Assembly (NCBI GenBank): GCA_964418595.1
Contig: CAYQMF010000027.1
Span: 1 to 58,943 of the forward strand
Length of the DNA stretch: 58,943 bases
Direction of reading: 5' to 3'
Origin: CAYQMF01 sp964418595
Lineage (GTDB): Bacteria; Planctomycetota; UBA1135; UBA2386
Each line of letters opens with the position of its first letter. Position 1 is the stretch's first letter. The notes beneath the pieces were generated by a model that saw only the letters and a list, made by a program, of their open reading frames with translations, did no database searches and was not told the DNA's origin. The position numbers and the translations under genes are program-made. This document shows, one piece after another, positions 26,073 to 34,394 of this stretch.

Positions 26073-27656
26073 ATGTCTGCCATGCGTTCCCTGGTCCTCT
26101 CCCTGCCCCCTTTCCTGTTCCTCGCCGGCGTTGCGGCGCAGCGCCCCCTGCTGACGACCGTGGTGGATCCGCCGGCCGATGCCGTGGCGTTCAACGCGGC
26201 GGAGGTCGCCCAGCACGGCCAGGTTCTCGCTTCCCGCTTCGTGAAGGTCGACGGCCGGGCCCTCTGGGGTGCCTTCGTGCGGGGCGAAGGCCCGGTGCGC
26301 ACCTTCGACGCTGGCGACGAAGTGGTGACACTCGACTTGACCCTCGAGCCCGAGACGTGGGGGCACGCGGTTTTCCACGGTCGCGTGCGCGGCACGGATG
26401 GGAAGGTCACCCTCGCCATCGCGCCGGACGGTACCACCGCCGGGCATGTGCGGTTCCTCGATCGGGCGTTCTCGATCGTTCCCTACGGGCCGGAAGGCAT
26501 CCACCTGCTGCACGAGGTGCGCGCCGATCCCTTCGACCCGGCGCGGCCCGAGCTGAGCGAGATGGTCGACGGCGAGCTGGGTGGTGAGGCGGTCGTGGCG
26601 CCACAGGACGCGACAGCCACGCCCTTGGATGTGGCCGTCTTCTACACACCGTTGGCCCGGAGCAACGCAGGGGGCACCGCCAACATCGAGGCGGCGATCG
26701 TCAACGCGACGGCGATGGCGAACACGACGACGCAGGCGAGCAACGTCGCGGCGCGCTTCCGCCTCGTCTACATGGCCGAGACCAACTACGTCGAAGACGG
26801 TTCGTCGAGCGACCTCGCGCGCTTCCGCAGCACCACGGACGGGATCATGGACGAGGTGCACGCGGCGCGCACCACCTACGGCGCCGACCTGATGCACCTG
26901 ATCACGAACCCCGCCACCGCGCAGTACTGCGGCGTGGCCTACCTGATGGGGTCGTTGACGACGGGCTTCCGCACCAGTGCGTTCGGGGTCACGGTGCGCA
27001 CCTGCTTCTCGGGCAACACGTTCGCGCACGAGATGGGGCACAACATCGGCTGCCACCACGACCGTGCCAACGCCGGTACCGCGATCTATCCGTTCTCGTA
27101 CGGCTACCGCACGCCGGACAGCAGGTATCGCACCACCATGGCGTACTCGCCCGGGACGCGCGCGCTCGTGTGGTCGAGCCCGCTGGTGACCTACCAGGGC
27201 TACGTGATGGGGGTCGCCGACAGCGAGGACAACGCGCGCAGCATCACGGCGACCAAGGCCACCGTGGCGGCGTTCTACCCCACGCGCGTGCTCGACTGGT
27301 GCCAGCTCACCGGCGGGATCAACGGCACGCTCGGCAAGCCGCGCTTCACCGGCAGCGGCCGGATCGACGCGCCGGCGACGATCCGGATCATGCTCACGTC
27401 GTTCCTGCCCTTCAGTCCGGGCGCTCTGGTGATCGGGGCGACGGCTGTGGACCTGCCGGCCTTCGGCGGGCGCCTGGTGCCGAGCCCCGACCTGGTGTTG
27501 CCGCTCGGCGGCAGCGGGACGCCGATCGACCTCGACGCGTCGGCGATCGCCACGCTGCAGCCCAACACGCCGATCTGGCTGCAGGCGCTGTTCCTCGACG
27601 GCCTCGCCGTCCAGGGGGTTTCGGCGACCGACGGCGTGAAGGTGATCCGGCCCTGA
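26073..27656 (+). CDS. Secreted metzincin zinc metalloprotease (M12-like)
   Basis: A 527-residue secreted protease. The signal peptide covers 1-23 ('LAGVAAQ'). After a propeptide-like region (~25-185), the catalytic domain carries the metzincin zinc site 'HEMGHNIGCHHD' (His319, Glu320, His323, His329) followed by the Met-turn 'YRTTMAYSPG'. Cys286 and Cys311 may form a disulfide. The C-terminal ~110 residues match the glycine/proline-rich module that also ends the CotH/LTD protein at 8595-11006, so it may be a sorting or surface-anchoring tail. ATG 26073 is used; ATG 26082 is also in frame. The gene is divergent from the aminotransferase and converges, 31 bp apart, on the TlpA-like gene. Confidence 0.88.
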   Translation: MSAMRSLVLSLPPFLFLAGVAAQRPLLTTVVDPPADAVAFNAAEVAQHGQVLASRFVKVDGRALWGAFVRGEGPVRTFDAGDEVVTLDLTLEPETWGHAVFHGRVRGTDGKVTLAIAPDGTTAGHVRFLDRAFSIVPYGPEGIHLLHEVRADPFDPARPELSEMVDGELGGEAVVAPQDATATPLDVAVFYTPLARSNAGGTANIEAAIVNATAMANTTTQASNVAARFRLVYMAETNYVEDGSSSDLARFRSTTDGIMDEVHAARTTYGADLMHLITNPATAQYCGVAYLMGSLTTGFRTSAFGVTVRTCFSGNTFAHEMGHNIGCHHDRANAGTAIYPFSYGYRTPDSRYRTTMAYSPGTRALVWSSPLVTYQGYVMGVADSEDNARSITATKATVAAFYPTRVLDWCQLTGGINGTLGKPRFTGSGRIDAPATIRIMLTSFLPFSPGALVIGATAVDLPAFGGRLVPSPDLVLPLGGSGTPIDLDASAIATLQPNTPIWLQALFLDGLAVQGVSATDGVKVIRP

Positions 27657-27687
27657 GCAGCCGCACCAGCAGGCCGCGGCGTTCGCT

Positions 27688-28227
27688 TCAGCGCTTCGCC
27701 GGCGGCAGCTTGCCGAGGGCGCGCTGCATCATCTCCCGGAAGCGCTCGACGCTCGCATCGCCTTCCTGACGGTCGACCTCCTTGCCGTTCGCGTCGAGCG
27801 CGATCGTGCACGGGATCGGTCCCGGCAGGTCGTAGAGGTCGCTGAGACCGTCGAGGTTCTTGTCTTCGAGGATCAGGATCGGGTAGCGGACCTTGCGCGC
27901 CCGCGCAATCCTCTCGACCTTCGGTAGCACGTTCTCGCGCGTGGTCTCGGGCAGGAACAGATCCTGCGAGATCCCGATCACGCGGCCGCCCTCAGCTTCG
28001 GTTTCGCCCGCGACCTGCACGAGGTGGGGCATTTCGGCGACGCACGGTACTCACCACGTCGCCCAGAGGTTGACCAGCGCGCCGCGGCCGAGGTTCTGCT
28101 TCACCTCGGCCGCGAGCTGCTGCAGGTCCACGAACCGGGGCCTGGGCCCCGCGGGTGGCGCGCCGGGCTCCGCCCCACACGCGCCGAGCAAGCCCGCGAG
28201 CCAGATGGCCCCGATCCGCGCTTGCAT
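27688..28227 (-). CDS. TlpA-like thioredoxin-fold lipoprotein with in-frame TGA (putative Sec59)
   Basis: Read through its internal TGA (28051-28053), this frame encodes 179 residues. It has a lipoprotein signal ('WLAGLLGAC', Cys17), then 'GALVNLWATW', TGA, 'VPCVAEMPHLV', 'VIGISQD', and the cis-Pro strand 'PGPIPCTIALDANGKEV'. TlpA/ResA proteins have W-C-x-P-C at this place, so the TGA sits exactly at the first, nucleophilic cysteine and would give W-U-V-P-C. The reading frame stays open and family-like for 120 codons after it, which argues against a random stop or old pseudogene. The ATG (28227) shares its A with the stop codon of the upstream redoxin. If TGA were a true stop, only a 58-residue stub without the active site would be made. 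Likely a periplasmic thiol/selenol oxidoreductase. Confidence 0.75.
28013..28025 (-). promoter_or_regulatory. Weak candidate SECIS hairpin for the TlpA-like gene
   Basis: In the mRNA, 26-38 nt after the TGA, ACCU pairs with AGGU around a 5-nt loop CGUGC, with G at the second loop position. Spacing and loop G fall within what is described for bacterial SECIS elements, but a 4-bp stem arises easily by chance in such GC-rich DNA. Confidence 0.3.
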
Positions 28228-28976
28228 CACTTGTTCCCGTCGCCCTTGTTGCGGCCCTTGCCAGCGCCCGAACCGGGCGCGTTCAGCTTGACCATTCAAC
28301 CATAGGGACGGGTGCTGCTCGTGGCGACGTCCTTGCCGGCCTTGACCGCGTCGACTGCCAGGCGCACGTAGTGCTGGGCCTTGTCGCCGAGTTCGTTCTT
28401 GCCGTCGTCGTCGAGTGCGCCGCTGTAGGCGACCTTGCCCTCACCGTTCAGGACGAAGCAGTGCGGCGTGGTCTTGGCGGCGAACAGGCGGGCGACGTCG
28501 CCGCTGTGATCGACGAGGACCTTGTGGTTGAACTCGGTCTTCTCGATGTGCTTGCGCAGGCTCGCGTACGGCTTCTTCTTCGCGTCCTCGCTGGCGAAGG
28601 CCGCAGCGTCGGGCTGCGCACCGATCTCGCCGGCGTTGGCGTTGATCGCCAGCACCACGACGTCCTTGTCCTTGTAGTCGGTGGCGATCTGCTGGAGCTT
28701 GGGCTCGGCGTTCTTCTCCCACGGGCAGGTGATCGACCAGAAGTGGATCACCACGGTCTTGCCGCGGACGTCGCCGAACTTGAACTGCTTGCCGTCGAGG
28801 TCGGTGAGCGCGACGTCGGCCGCGACGGTCGAGCCGACTGCGAGGACGACGGGCTTCTTCTCGGGTGCGTCCTGTGCGGCGGCGGCAGGGGCGGTCTTGG
28901 TGGCGCCTTGTTGCGCGACCAGGGGGACGCCCAGAGCCGCCGCGAGCAGGGCGACGGGGATGATGCGTTGGGTCAT
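28227..28976 (-). CDS. Redoxin/AhpC-TSA-like exported protein with in-frame TGA (putative Sec227)
   Basis: A 249-residue product if the TGA at 28296-28298 is read through; 226 residues if not. The signal peptide covers 1-21 ('VPLVAQ'). The thioredoxin-fold domain has 'TVVIHFWSITCPWEKNAEP' (Cys84, nucleophile position), 'VVVLAINANAGEIG', 'HKVLVDHSGDVARLFAAKTT' and the cis-Pro region 'TTPHCFVLNGEGKVAY'. Family members end with a conserved P-Y-G-C-S-V-K motif whose cysteine is thought to resolve the active site. Here the codons read R-P-Y-G, TGA, M-V-K-L-N, so the TGA takes the place of that cysteine. Twenty-two further codons lead to a TGA that overlaps the ATG of the TlpA-like gene. ATG 28976 is the start. 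It is divergent from the alcohol dehydrogenase gene. Confidence 0.78.
28264..28280 (-). promoter_or_regulatory. Candidate bacterial SECIS hairpin for the redoxin gene
   Basis: Fifteen nt after the in-frame TGA the mRNA forms a perfect 7-bp stem, GCGCCCG with CGGGCGC, closed by a 3-nt GUU loop. The loop begins 22 nt past the TGA codon with G in first position, which matches the spacing and loop-G rule described for bacterial selenocysteine insertion elements. It lies inside the proposed coding extension. Confidence 0.6.
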
Positions 28977-29087
28977 GGGTCTCCTGAGAGAAACGGGAAA
29001 ACGGGACGGCGTGAATACGGGGACTCCCGTCGATGGGCCCGCGGAATCTGGCCGCGGTGGCGGGATTGCGGCGCGCCGCTGGACCGC

Positions 29088-30257
29088 ATGCCGACGGCGC
29101 TGCACAGTCCCGGCGTGCCGTTCCGCGCTCCGACCCGTCTGCATCTGCACCCAGGGGCCAGTGCTCGCCTCGGCGAAGAGGTCGCGGCGCTCGGCTGCCG
29201 GCGCGTGCTGCTGGTGAGCGACCCGGGTCTGCGCGGCACGCCGCATCCGGGGGCCATGCGGGCACATCTCGCGGCGAAGAGGATCCAGGCGGTGGAGTTC
29301 GATACGGTGGAGCCGAATCCGCGGTTGGCCACGGCATCGACCGCGGCAGCGCGGATCCGCAGCGAGAAGGTCGACGGGGTGGTCGCCGTGGGTGGTGGCA
29401 GTGCGCTCGACTGCGGCAAGGCGGCGGCGATGCTCGCGACGAACCCGGGGGACCCCAGGCAGTTCGTGGGGCGCAACCGGTTCGCGGCGCGGCCGCTGCC
29501 ATTCGTGGCGATCCCGACGACGTGCGGCACCGGTTCGGAGGTGACGTGGGTCGCGGTGCTGACCGACCCCGACGCCAGGCGCAAGGTCAGCTTGAAGGGC
29601 GACGGGATGTTCCCCAACGTCGCCCTGGTCGACGCCGACCTGCTCGCGACGCTGCCGCGCGCGACGCTCGCCGCGACGGCGATGGACGCGTTCACGCACG
29701 CGCTGGAAGCGACGACGGTGGCGTGCGGCAACCCGGTGTCCGATGCGCTGGCGGAGGAGGCGCTGGCCCTGCTCTTCCGACACCTGCTCGCCGCGTGCGA
29801 GGGCCAGGCTGCGGCGCGCGCGGCGGTGATGCGGGCATCGACGCTGGCGGGGCTCGCGTTCGGTAGCGCCGACGTGGGCGCGGTGCACTGCCTGTCGGAG
29901 TCGCTCGGCGGGGCGTTCGACGTGCCGCACGGGTTGGCCAACGCCGTGCTGTTGCTCCCCGTGTTCGAGGCGCACGGCGCGAGCGTCGCACCGCGGCTGG
30001 CGGAGCTGGCGATGCGTCTCTTTCCAGGCGACGGTGAGGATGCCGTGGCTGCGCCCGCTCGCTTCCTCGCGCGCCTGCGCGCGCTGCTGCGCGCGGTGGC
30101 GATCCCGGGCTTCGCGAGTCTCGGCGTGCCCGCGAGCGCAGACGCGGAGCTGGCCACCATGGCGGTGGCGAACGGATCGAACGGGAGCAACCCGCGGCCG
30201 ATGCGGGAGGCGGACTACCGCGTGATCCTCGCCGCGGCGCGCGCCGGCGACGCATAG
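29088..30257 (+). CDS. Iron-containing (group III) alcohol dehydrogenase
   Basis: A 389-residue cytoplasmic NAD(P)-dependent oxidoreductase of the Fe-ADH family. It shows the nucleotide-binding 'VVAVGGGSALDCGKAAAM', 'AIPTTCGTGSEVTWVAVLTD', and the metal ligands in 'AATAMDAFTHALEA' (Asp, His), 'AVHCLSESLGG' (His) and 'DVPHGLANAVLLLPVFE' (His). The family reduces or oxidises varied alcohols and aldehydes, so the substrate is open. ATG 29088 is in front of the conserved N-terminus. It shares a 111-bp divergent region with the redoxin gene and is followed after 66 bp by the porin operon. Confidence 0.9.
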   Translation: MPTALHSPGVPFRAPTRLHLHPGASARLGEEVAALGCRRVLLVSDPGLRGTPHPGAMRAHLAAKRIQAVEFDTVEPNPRLATASTAAARIRSEKVDGVVAVGGGSALDCGKAAAMLATNPGDPRQFVGRNRFAARPLPFVAIPTTCGTGSEVTWVAVLTDPDARRKVSLKGDGMFPNVALVDADLLATLPRATLAATAMDAFTHALEATTVACGNPVSDALAEEALALLFRHLLAACEGQAAARAAVMRASTLAGLAFGSADVGAVHCLSESLGGAFDVPHGLANAVLLLPVFEAHGASVAPRLAELAMRLFPGDGEDAVAAPARFLARLRALLRAVAIPGFASLGVPASADAELATMAVANGSNGSNPRPMREADYRVILAAARAGDA

Positions 30258-30323
30258 GAAACGAAAGCCCGGCGACCCGGCGAGGATTGCTCGCATGGGC
30301 ATGTCCCCGAGCCTCGTCACCTC

Positions 30324-31742
30324 ATGACCGGAACTCCGCTTCGTCGGCGCCCGCAGCTTGCGGGCGTCGCTCCCCTGCTCCTCGTCTGTTCGCTCGCAGC
30401 GCAGGCCGGCCCGCCGCGGCCAGCCTTCCAGCCGCTGCGCCAGAACGAGGACTGGTCGGTCTTGCGCGGTGCGACCGACGTGTCGGGGCTCGAGGCGGCG
30501 AAGTACGTGGCGTTGCGCGAGGACGGCGCGATCTGGCTGTCCCTCGGCGGCGAGGGGCGGTTGCGCGTGGAGGCGTGGGACGGGTTCCGGTTCGGCGCGC
30601 CGGCCACGGCGGATCACGACGACGTGTTCCTGCTCACGCGCGGACGTCTGCACGCCGATCTGCACATCGGCGCCCACGCGCGCGCCTTCGTTGAAGGAAT
30701 CACCGCTTGGGTCACGGAGCGCGACCTGGTCGGTGGAAGGCGCAGCCTCGACGTCGACAGCGCGGATCTCCTGCAGGCGTTCGTCGACATGCGCGCGCCG
30801 CTGGTCGATGACTCGACCCTCACGCTGCGCGGCGGACGCCAATCGCTGTTGTTCGGCAAGCAGCGCCTGGTGAGCCCGCTGCCCTGGGCGAACGCGATGC
30901 GCGCGTGGGACGGCGTGACGGCCATCGCCGAGAGCCCGAAGTTCCAGGCGACCGCCTTCCTCACGCAGTTCGTGCCGGTGCAGAAGTACTCGTTCAACGA
31001 CGTCAACCGCGCCGTCGACTTCGCGGGCGTGTACGCGACGCGCAAGCCCGTCGACGGCGGCACGGGCTTCGACCTGTACGGCCTGTGGTTGCACCGCGAC
31101 GCGGCGGCGTTCAACGGCACGGCGGGCGACGAGGAGCGCTACACCGTCGGCGCGCGCGCGTTCGTGCCGCCGCAGGCCGGGCAGTTCGACTACGACGCCG
31201 AGGCCGCGGTGCAGCTCGGCGATGTCGGCGGCCGCGACATCGAGGCGTGGATGGTGGCCCTGCAGGTGGGCCGCGTGTTCGCCGGCGACCTGAAGCCGCG
31301 CGCGTGGGTGGGGCTCGACTACGCGAGCGGCGACCAGCGCGCCGGCGGGCGCGTGCAGACCTTCAACCAGCTCTTCCCGCTGGGGCACGCGTTCCTCGGC
31401 TACATCGACGCGGTCGGGCGGCAGAACGTCGTCGACGCGAGCGCGGGGCTCTCGATCTCGCTGACGGACACCATCAAGGCCGGCGTGGACGGCCACGCGT
31501 TCTGGCTCGCCGATCGCAGCGATGCCCTCTACGACGCGGGCGGCAACGTCCTGCGCGCCGGCGGCACCGCGCGCACGAGCTTCGTCGGGTACGAGGTCGA
31601 CCTGACTGCGACCTGGCAGGCCAACCGCAACCTGGGCGTGCTGCTCGGGCTGAGCTGGTTCGGCGCGGGTGGGATGCTCGAGGACTCCGGCCCCAGCGAG
31701 GACACCGCGTTCGCGTACGCGCAGGCGACCGTGACTTTCTGA
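30324..31742 (+). CDS. Outer-membrane alginate-export-type porin
   Basis: A 472-residue beta-barrel protein with a signal peptide ending 'SLAAQ' and a C-terminal phenylalanine, the usual outer-membrane assembly signal. Motifs such as 'VALREDGAIWLSLGGEGRLR', 'FLLTRGRLHADLHIG', 'LTLRGGRQSLLFGKQRLVSP' and 'RAWVGLDYASGDQ' fit the alginate_exp (AlgE-like) barrel family. Alternating hydrophobic strands run through the whole length. Members are often general or substrate-specific channels unrelated to alginate. It begins an apparent four-gene plus-strand operon with a second porin, an FMN-binding protein and a small membrane protein. Confidence 0.82.
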   Translation: MTGTPLRRRPQLAGVAPLLLVCSLAAQAGPPRPAFQPLRQNEDWSVLRGATDVSGLEAAKYVALREDGAIWLSLGGEGRLRVEAWDGFRFGAPATADHDDVFLLTRGRLHADLHIGAHARAFVEGITAWVTERDLVGGRRSLDVDSADLLQAFVDMRAPLVDDSTLTLRGGRQSLLFGKQRLVSPLPWANAMRAWDGVTAIAESPKFQATAFLTQFVPVQKYSFNDVNRAVDFAGVYATRKPVDGGTGFDLYGLWLHRDAAAFNGTAGDEERYTVGARAFVPPQAGQFDYDAEAAVQLGDVGGRDIEAWMVALQVGRVFAGDLKPRAWVGLDYASGDQRAGGRVQTFNQLFPLGHAFLGYIDAVGRQNVVDASAGLSISLTDTIKAGVDGHAFWLADRSDALYDAGGNVLRAGGTARTSFVGYEVDLTATWQANRNLGVLLGLSWFGAGGMLEDSGPSEDTAFAYAQATVTF

Positions 31743-31786
31743 ACGGCGCGCTTGTTCCTGCGATTCAGTCGCAATAAGGAACGGGC

Positions 31787-33034
31787 ATGCCAAGAACCCT
31801 GTCGGGCGTGCTCGCCCTGACCCTGACCGCCGCCCTCCCCGCCCAGGACCCCGACCTCCAGGCCCGGCTCGCCAGCGTCGAAGCGCAACTCCGAGCGCTG
31901 CAGGCCGAGCGCGAGCAGGCGCAGCTCGCGGGTGCTGCCCCGGAGGAACTGCGCGTGCGACCCGGTCTCGGGCCCGCCGGGAGCAAGGTCTACGCCGTGC
32001 CGGGCGGTGTGGCCTTCGGCGGCTACGGGGAACTCGGCTTCGCCGCGGTCGCCGGCGCAGTGGACCAGGCCGACGCCCAGCGCGCGGTCGTCTTCCTGGG
32101 CCATCGCTTCGACGAGCGCTGGCTCGTCAACACCGAGATCGAGTTCGAGCACGGCACCACGGAGGCGAGTTCCGGCACGACCACGAGCGGCGGGTCGGTC
32201 TCGGTGGAGCAGGCGTACCTGGAGTACGAGGCGAGCGCCGCACTGTCGCTGCGCTTCGGGCTCGTGCTGGTGCCGCTCGGCCTCGTCAACGAGCAGCACG
32301 AGCCGACCCTGTTCTTCGCGACCCGCCGCTCGCAGACGGAGACGCGGATCATCCCGTCGACCTGGCGGGAGTTGGGCGTGGGCGCGGGTGGCGAAGCTGC
32401 GGGATTCGTCTGGCGCAGCTACCTGCTGACGAGCTTGGACGGCGAGGACTTCGGTGCCGCCGGCTTGCGCAACGGCCGGCAGAAGGGCAACCGCGCCGCG
32501 GCCGATGATCTTGGCCTGGCGGTGCGTCTCGACTGGATCGGGTGTGACGCGCTGACCGTCGGCGCGTCGGCGTTCAGCGGACGGACCGGTCAGGACCAAG
32601 TGCGCTCGGGGGTGCGTATCCCGGCCCTGCACACGACCGTCGCCGACGTGCACGTCGCGTGGCAGATCGGGCCGTGCACCCTGCGCGGCGTTCTGGTTAC
32701 GGCCTACGTGCACGACGCGGGGGAGTTCGACCGTGCGACCGGCCAGCGCCTGGCACGGCGGATGGACGGGATCTACGTCGAGGCGGCGTGCGATGTGCTC
32801 GCAGCGTCGGGTTGCGACACCCGCCACCAGCTCGCGCCGTTCGTGCGCTGGGAGTGGCTCGACACGCAGGCCGACCTGCCGCAGGGCATTGCGCGCGATC
32901 GCGCCCAGCGCGACCGGATCGTCACCGTCGGTCTCGATTGGCAGCCGCGGCCCGGGATCGTGTTCAAGGCCGACTACGAGGACTGGCAGGCCGACCCGGA
33001 TCGCTTCAACCTCTCCCTGGGGTACGTGTTCTAG
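31787..33034 (+). CDS. Outer-membrane porin with N-terminal coiled coil
   Basis: A 415-residue secreted beta-barrel protein. After the signal peptide ('ALPAQ'), residues ~22-48 form a short coiled coil ('LQARLASVEAQLRALQAERE'), as in planctomycete and OprO/P-like porins. The barrel follows from about residue 60 ('GGVAFGGYGELGFAAVAG', 'LSLRFGLVLVPLGLVNEQHE') and ends in 'LSLGYVF', with terminal Phe. 'NTEIEFEHG' and the 'PLGLVNEQHEPT' constriction-loop-like motif are typical of this carboxylate/phosphate-selective group; selectivity here is unknown. It lies 44 bp after the first porin and 4 bp before the FMN-binding gene. Confidence 0.82.
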   Translation: MPRTLSGVLALTLTAALPAQDPDLQARLASVEAQLRALQAEREQAQLAGAAPEELRVRPGLGPAGSKVYAVPGGVAFGGYGELGFAAVAGAVDQADAQRAVVFLGHRFDERWLVNTEIEFEHGTTEASSGTTTSGGSVSVEQAYLEYEASAALSLRFGLVLVPLGLVNEQHEPTLFFATRRSQTETRIIPSTWRELGVGAGGEAAGFVWRSYLLTSLDGEDFGAAGLRNGRQKGNRAAADDLGLAVRLDWIGCDALTVGASAFSGRTGQDQVRSGVRIPALHTTVADVHVAWQIGPCTLRGVLVTAYVHDAGEFDRATGQRLARRMDGIYVEAACDVLAASGCDTRHQLAPFVRWEWLDTQADLPQGIARDRAQRDRIVTVGLDWQPRPGIVFKADYEDWQADPDRFNLSLGYVF

Positions 33035-33038
33035 ATCC

Positions 33039-33935
33039 ATGCGCATCGCAGCATGGATCGTTGCGCTCGCCGTCGGCGGCGCCGTCGCGGCGCAGGTCGA
33101 GCTGCCGGAGACACACCGCGCGGCCCTGCGCGCGCTCGCACCGGGCGGCGTGATCGAGCGGCACGTCGTCGTCGTGGACGAGGCCGCACACGCACGCCTG
33201 TGCGCGGAGCTCGGCGACGCGTCGCTACCGCGCACGTGGTTCGTGTACGTTGCGCGCGTCGATGGGGCGGTCGTGCGGATCGCACTCTTCGATACCCATC
33301 TGGTCCGCACCCTGCGCGAGACCCTCCTGATCGGGTTCGATCTCGAGCTGCGCCTTGGCAGCGTCGATGTCGTCGCCTTCGCCGAACCCCGCCGATTCCT
33401 GCCCAAGTCGAGCTACTACGCGCGCTACCAGGGCCGCACGCAGGAAGACCTCGCGGGGCGTGGCATCGATGGTGTGAGTGGTGCAACGCTCACGTCGGGT
33501 GCGACGGCGCGCTCGGCCGTGCGCGGTCTCGCGTTCGGTGATCACCTGCGCGCGACTGGCGTGCTGGAGACCTGGGCGGCGGCGATCCCGGCAGCCGTAC
33601 GTGCCGCCGCGGGCCCCGCCGTCGCGCTGGCGACCGCGCGCCTGCGCGAGCGCAGCCTCGGCGCCGAGATCCGGCCGCGCACCCGGCTCACCGCGACGGC
33701 GGCGGGCGCCGCCTGGGTCGTGGCGCTCGAGGTCGTTCGCGCTGGCCGCGTGCTGCAGACCGCCTATCTGCACACGGCGATGGTGGGGGAGGTCGCGGTG
33801 AGCACGCTGGTCACGCGGGCGGCCGACGGCGAAGTGCACGCCGAAGCGATGTCGTCCGACCATCCCGTGGATCCCCGCGCGGCCGTCGCGGTGCGATCGA
33901 TCCTCGCCGAAGTCGACACCGAGCCGGGTCGATGA
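33039..33935 (+). CDS. Exported FMN-binding domain protein
   Basis: A 298-residue protein with a signal peptide (1-19, 'AVAAQ'). Residues ~100-175 form an FMN_bind domain with the flavinylation motif 'GIDGVSGATLTSGATARSAV', in which Thr150 would carry FMN through a phosphoester bond after ApbE action. 'PRRFLPKSSYYARYQGR' precedes it. The C-terminal ~120 residues may be a second, degenerate lobe. Such proteins carry electrons outside the cytoplasmic membrane. The next gene overlaps it by 4 bp (ATGA) and encodes a His-rich four-helix membrane protein, so the pair may form a membrane-to-periplasm electron step. No ApbE gene is in the window. Confidence 0.8.
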   Translation: MRIAAWIVALAVGGAVAAQVELPETHRAALRALAPGGVIERHVVVVDEAAHARLCAELGDASLPRTWFVYVARVDGAVVRIALFDTHLVRTLRETLLIGFDLELRLGSVDVVAFAEPRRFLPKSSYYARYQGRTQEDLAGRGIDGVSGATLTSGATARSAVRGLAFGDHLRATGVLETWAAAIPAAVRAAAGPAVALATARLRERSLGAEIRPRTRLTATAAGAAWVVALEVVRAGRVLQTAYLHTAMVGEVAVSTLVTRAADGEVHAEAMSSDHPVDPRAAVAVRSILAEVDTEPGR

Positions 33936-34372
33936 GAGCTGGCTACCGACGGCTGACCTGGATTGCGGTTGCCGCCGCCGCGGCGACGGGACTGCCGCTC
34001 CTCGTCTTCCGCCACCTCATGGGCCCGCCGGCCGGCGATGCGCTCGCACACGACGGCGAAACCTTCGCCCTCTACGCGCACGTCCTGTTGGCACCCTGGC
34101 TCCTGTTCGTCTGCGGCATGCTCTGGCCGGTGCACGTGCTCCCGCACTGGCGCGGGCGGGGCGCCACGCGGCGTCCCACCGGCGTGATCCTCGCGGCCTC
34201 GCTCTTCCCGCTCGTCGTCCTGGCCTACCTCGCGCAAGCCTCGGACTCGGACGCCGCGCGCGCCATCTTCGGCACGGCCCATGCCTTCGGCTTCGTCGCC
34301 TGGCTGGTGCTCCTCGGCCTGCACGCCGTGCGTGCCCGCACCCCCCGGCGCCCATCGGTGGGGAAGCCGTAG
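33932..34372 (+). CDS. Small four-helix membrane protein with paired His (cytochrome b-like)
   Basis: A 146-residue inner-membrane protein with four predicted helices. Helix 2 has two histidines ('LYAHVLLAPWLLF' and 'WPVHVLPHW'), and helix 4 has two more ('FGTAHAFGFVAW' and 'LLGLHAV'). Histidines spaced on facing helices are what bis-heme b cytochromes use, so it may carry quinol-linked electrons to the preceding FMN-binding protein. That is inference; no database family was checked. ATG 33932 overlaps the upstream stop (ATGA). Its stop is 22 bp from the convergent kinase gene. Confidence 0.7.
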   Translation: MRAGYRRLTWIAVAAAAATGLPLLVFRHLMGPPAGDALAHDGETFALYAHVLLAPWLLFVCGMLWPVHVLPHWRGRGATRRPTGVILAASLFPLVVLAYLAQASDSDAARAIFGTAHAFGFVAWLVLLGLHAVRARTPRRPSVGKP

Positions 34373-34394
34373 CCCGGCCTGGCGCGGCCGGCCG

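Noticed and set aside
27688..28976. Two interrupted thioredoxin-fold genes read as pseudogenes or sequencing errors
   Set aside because: Both interruptions are TGA, in frame, exactly at redox cysteines, with otherwise intact frames and coupling; a shift or random nonsense would not produce this. Read-level checks are still needed.
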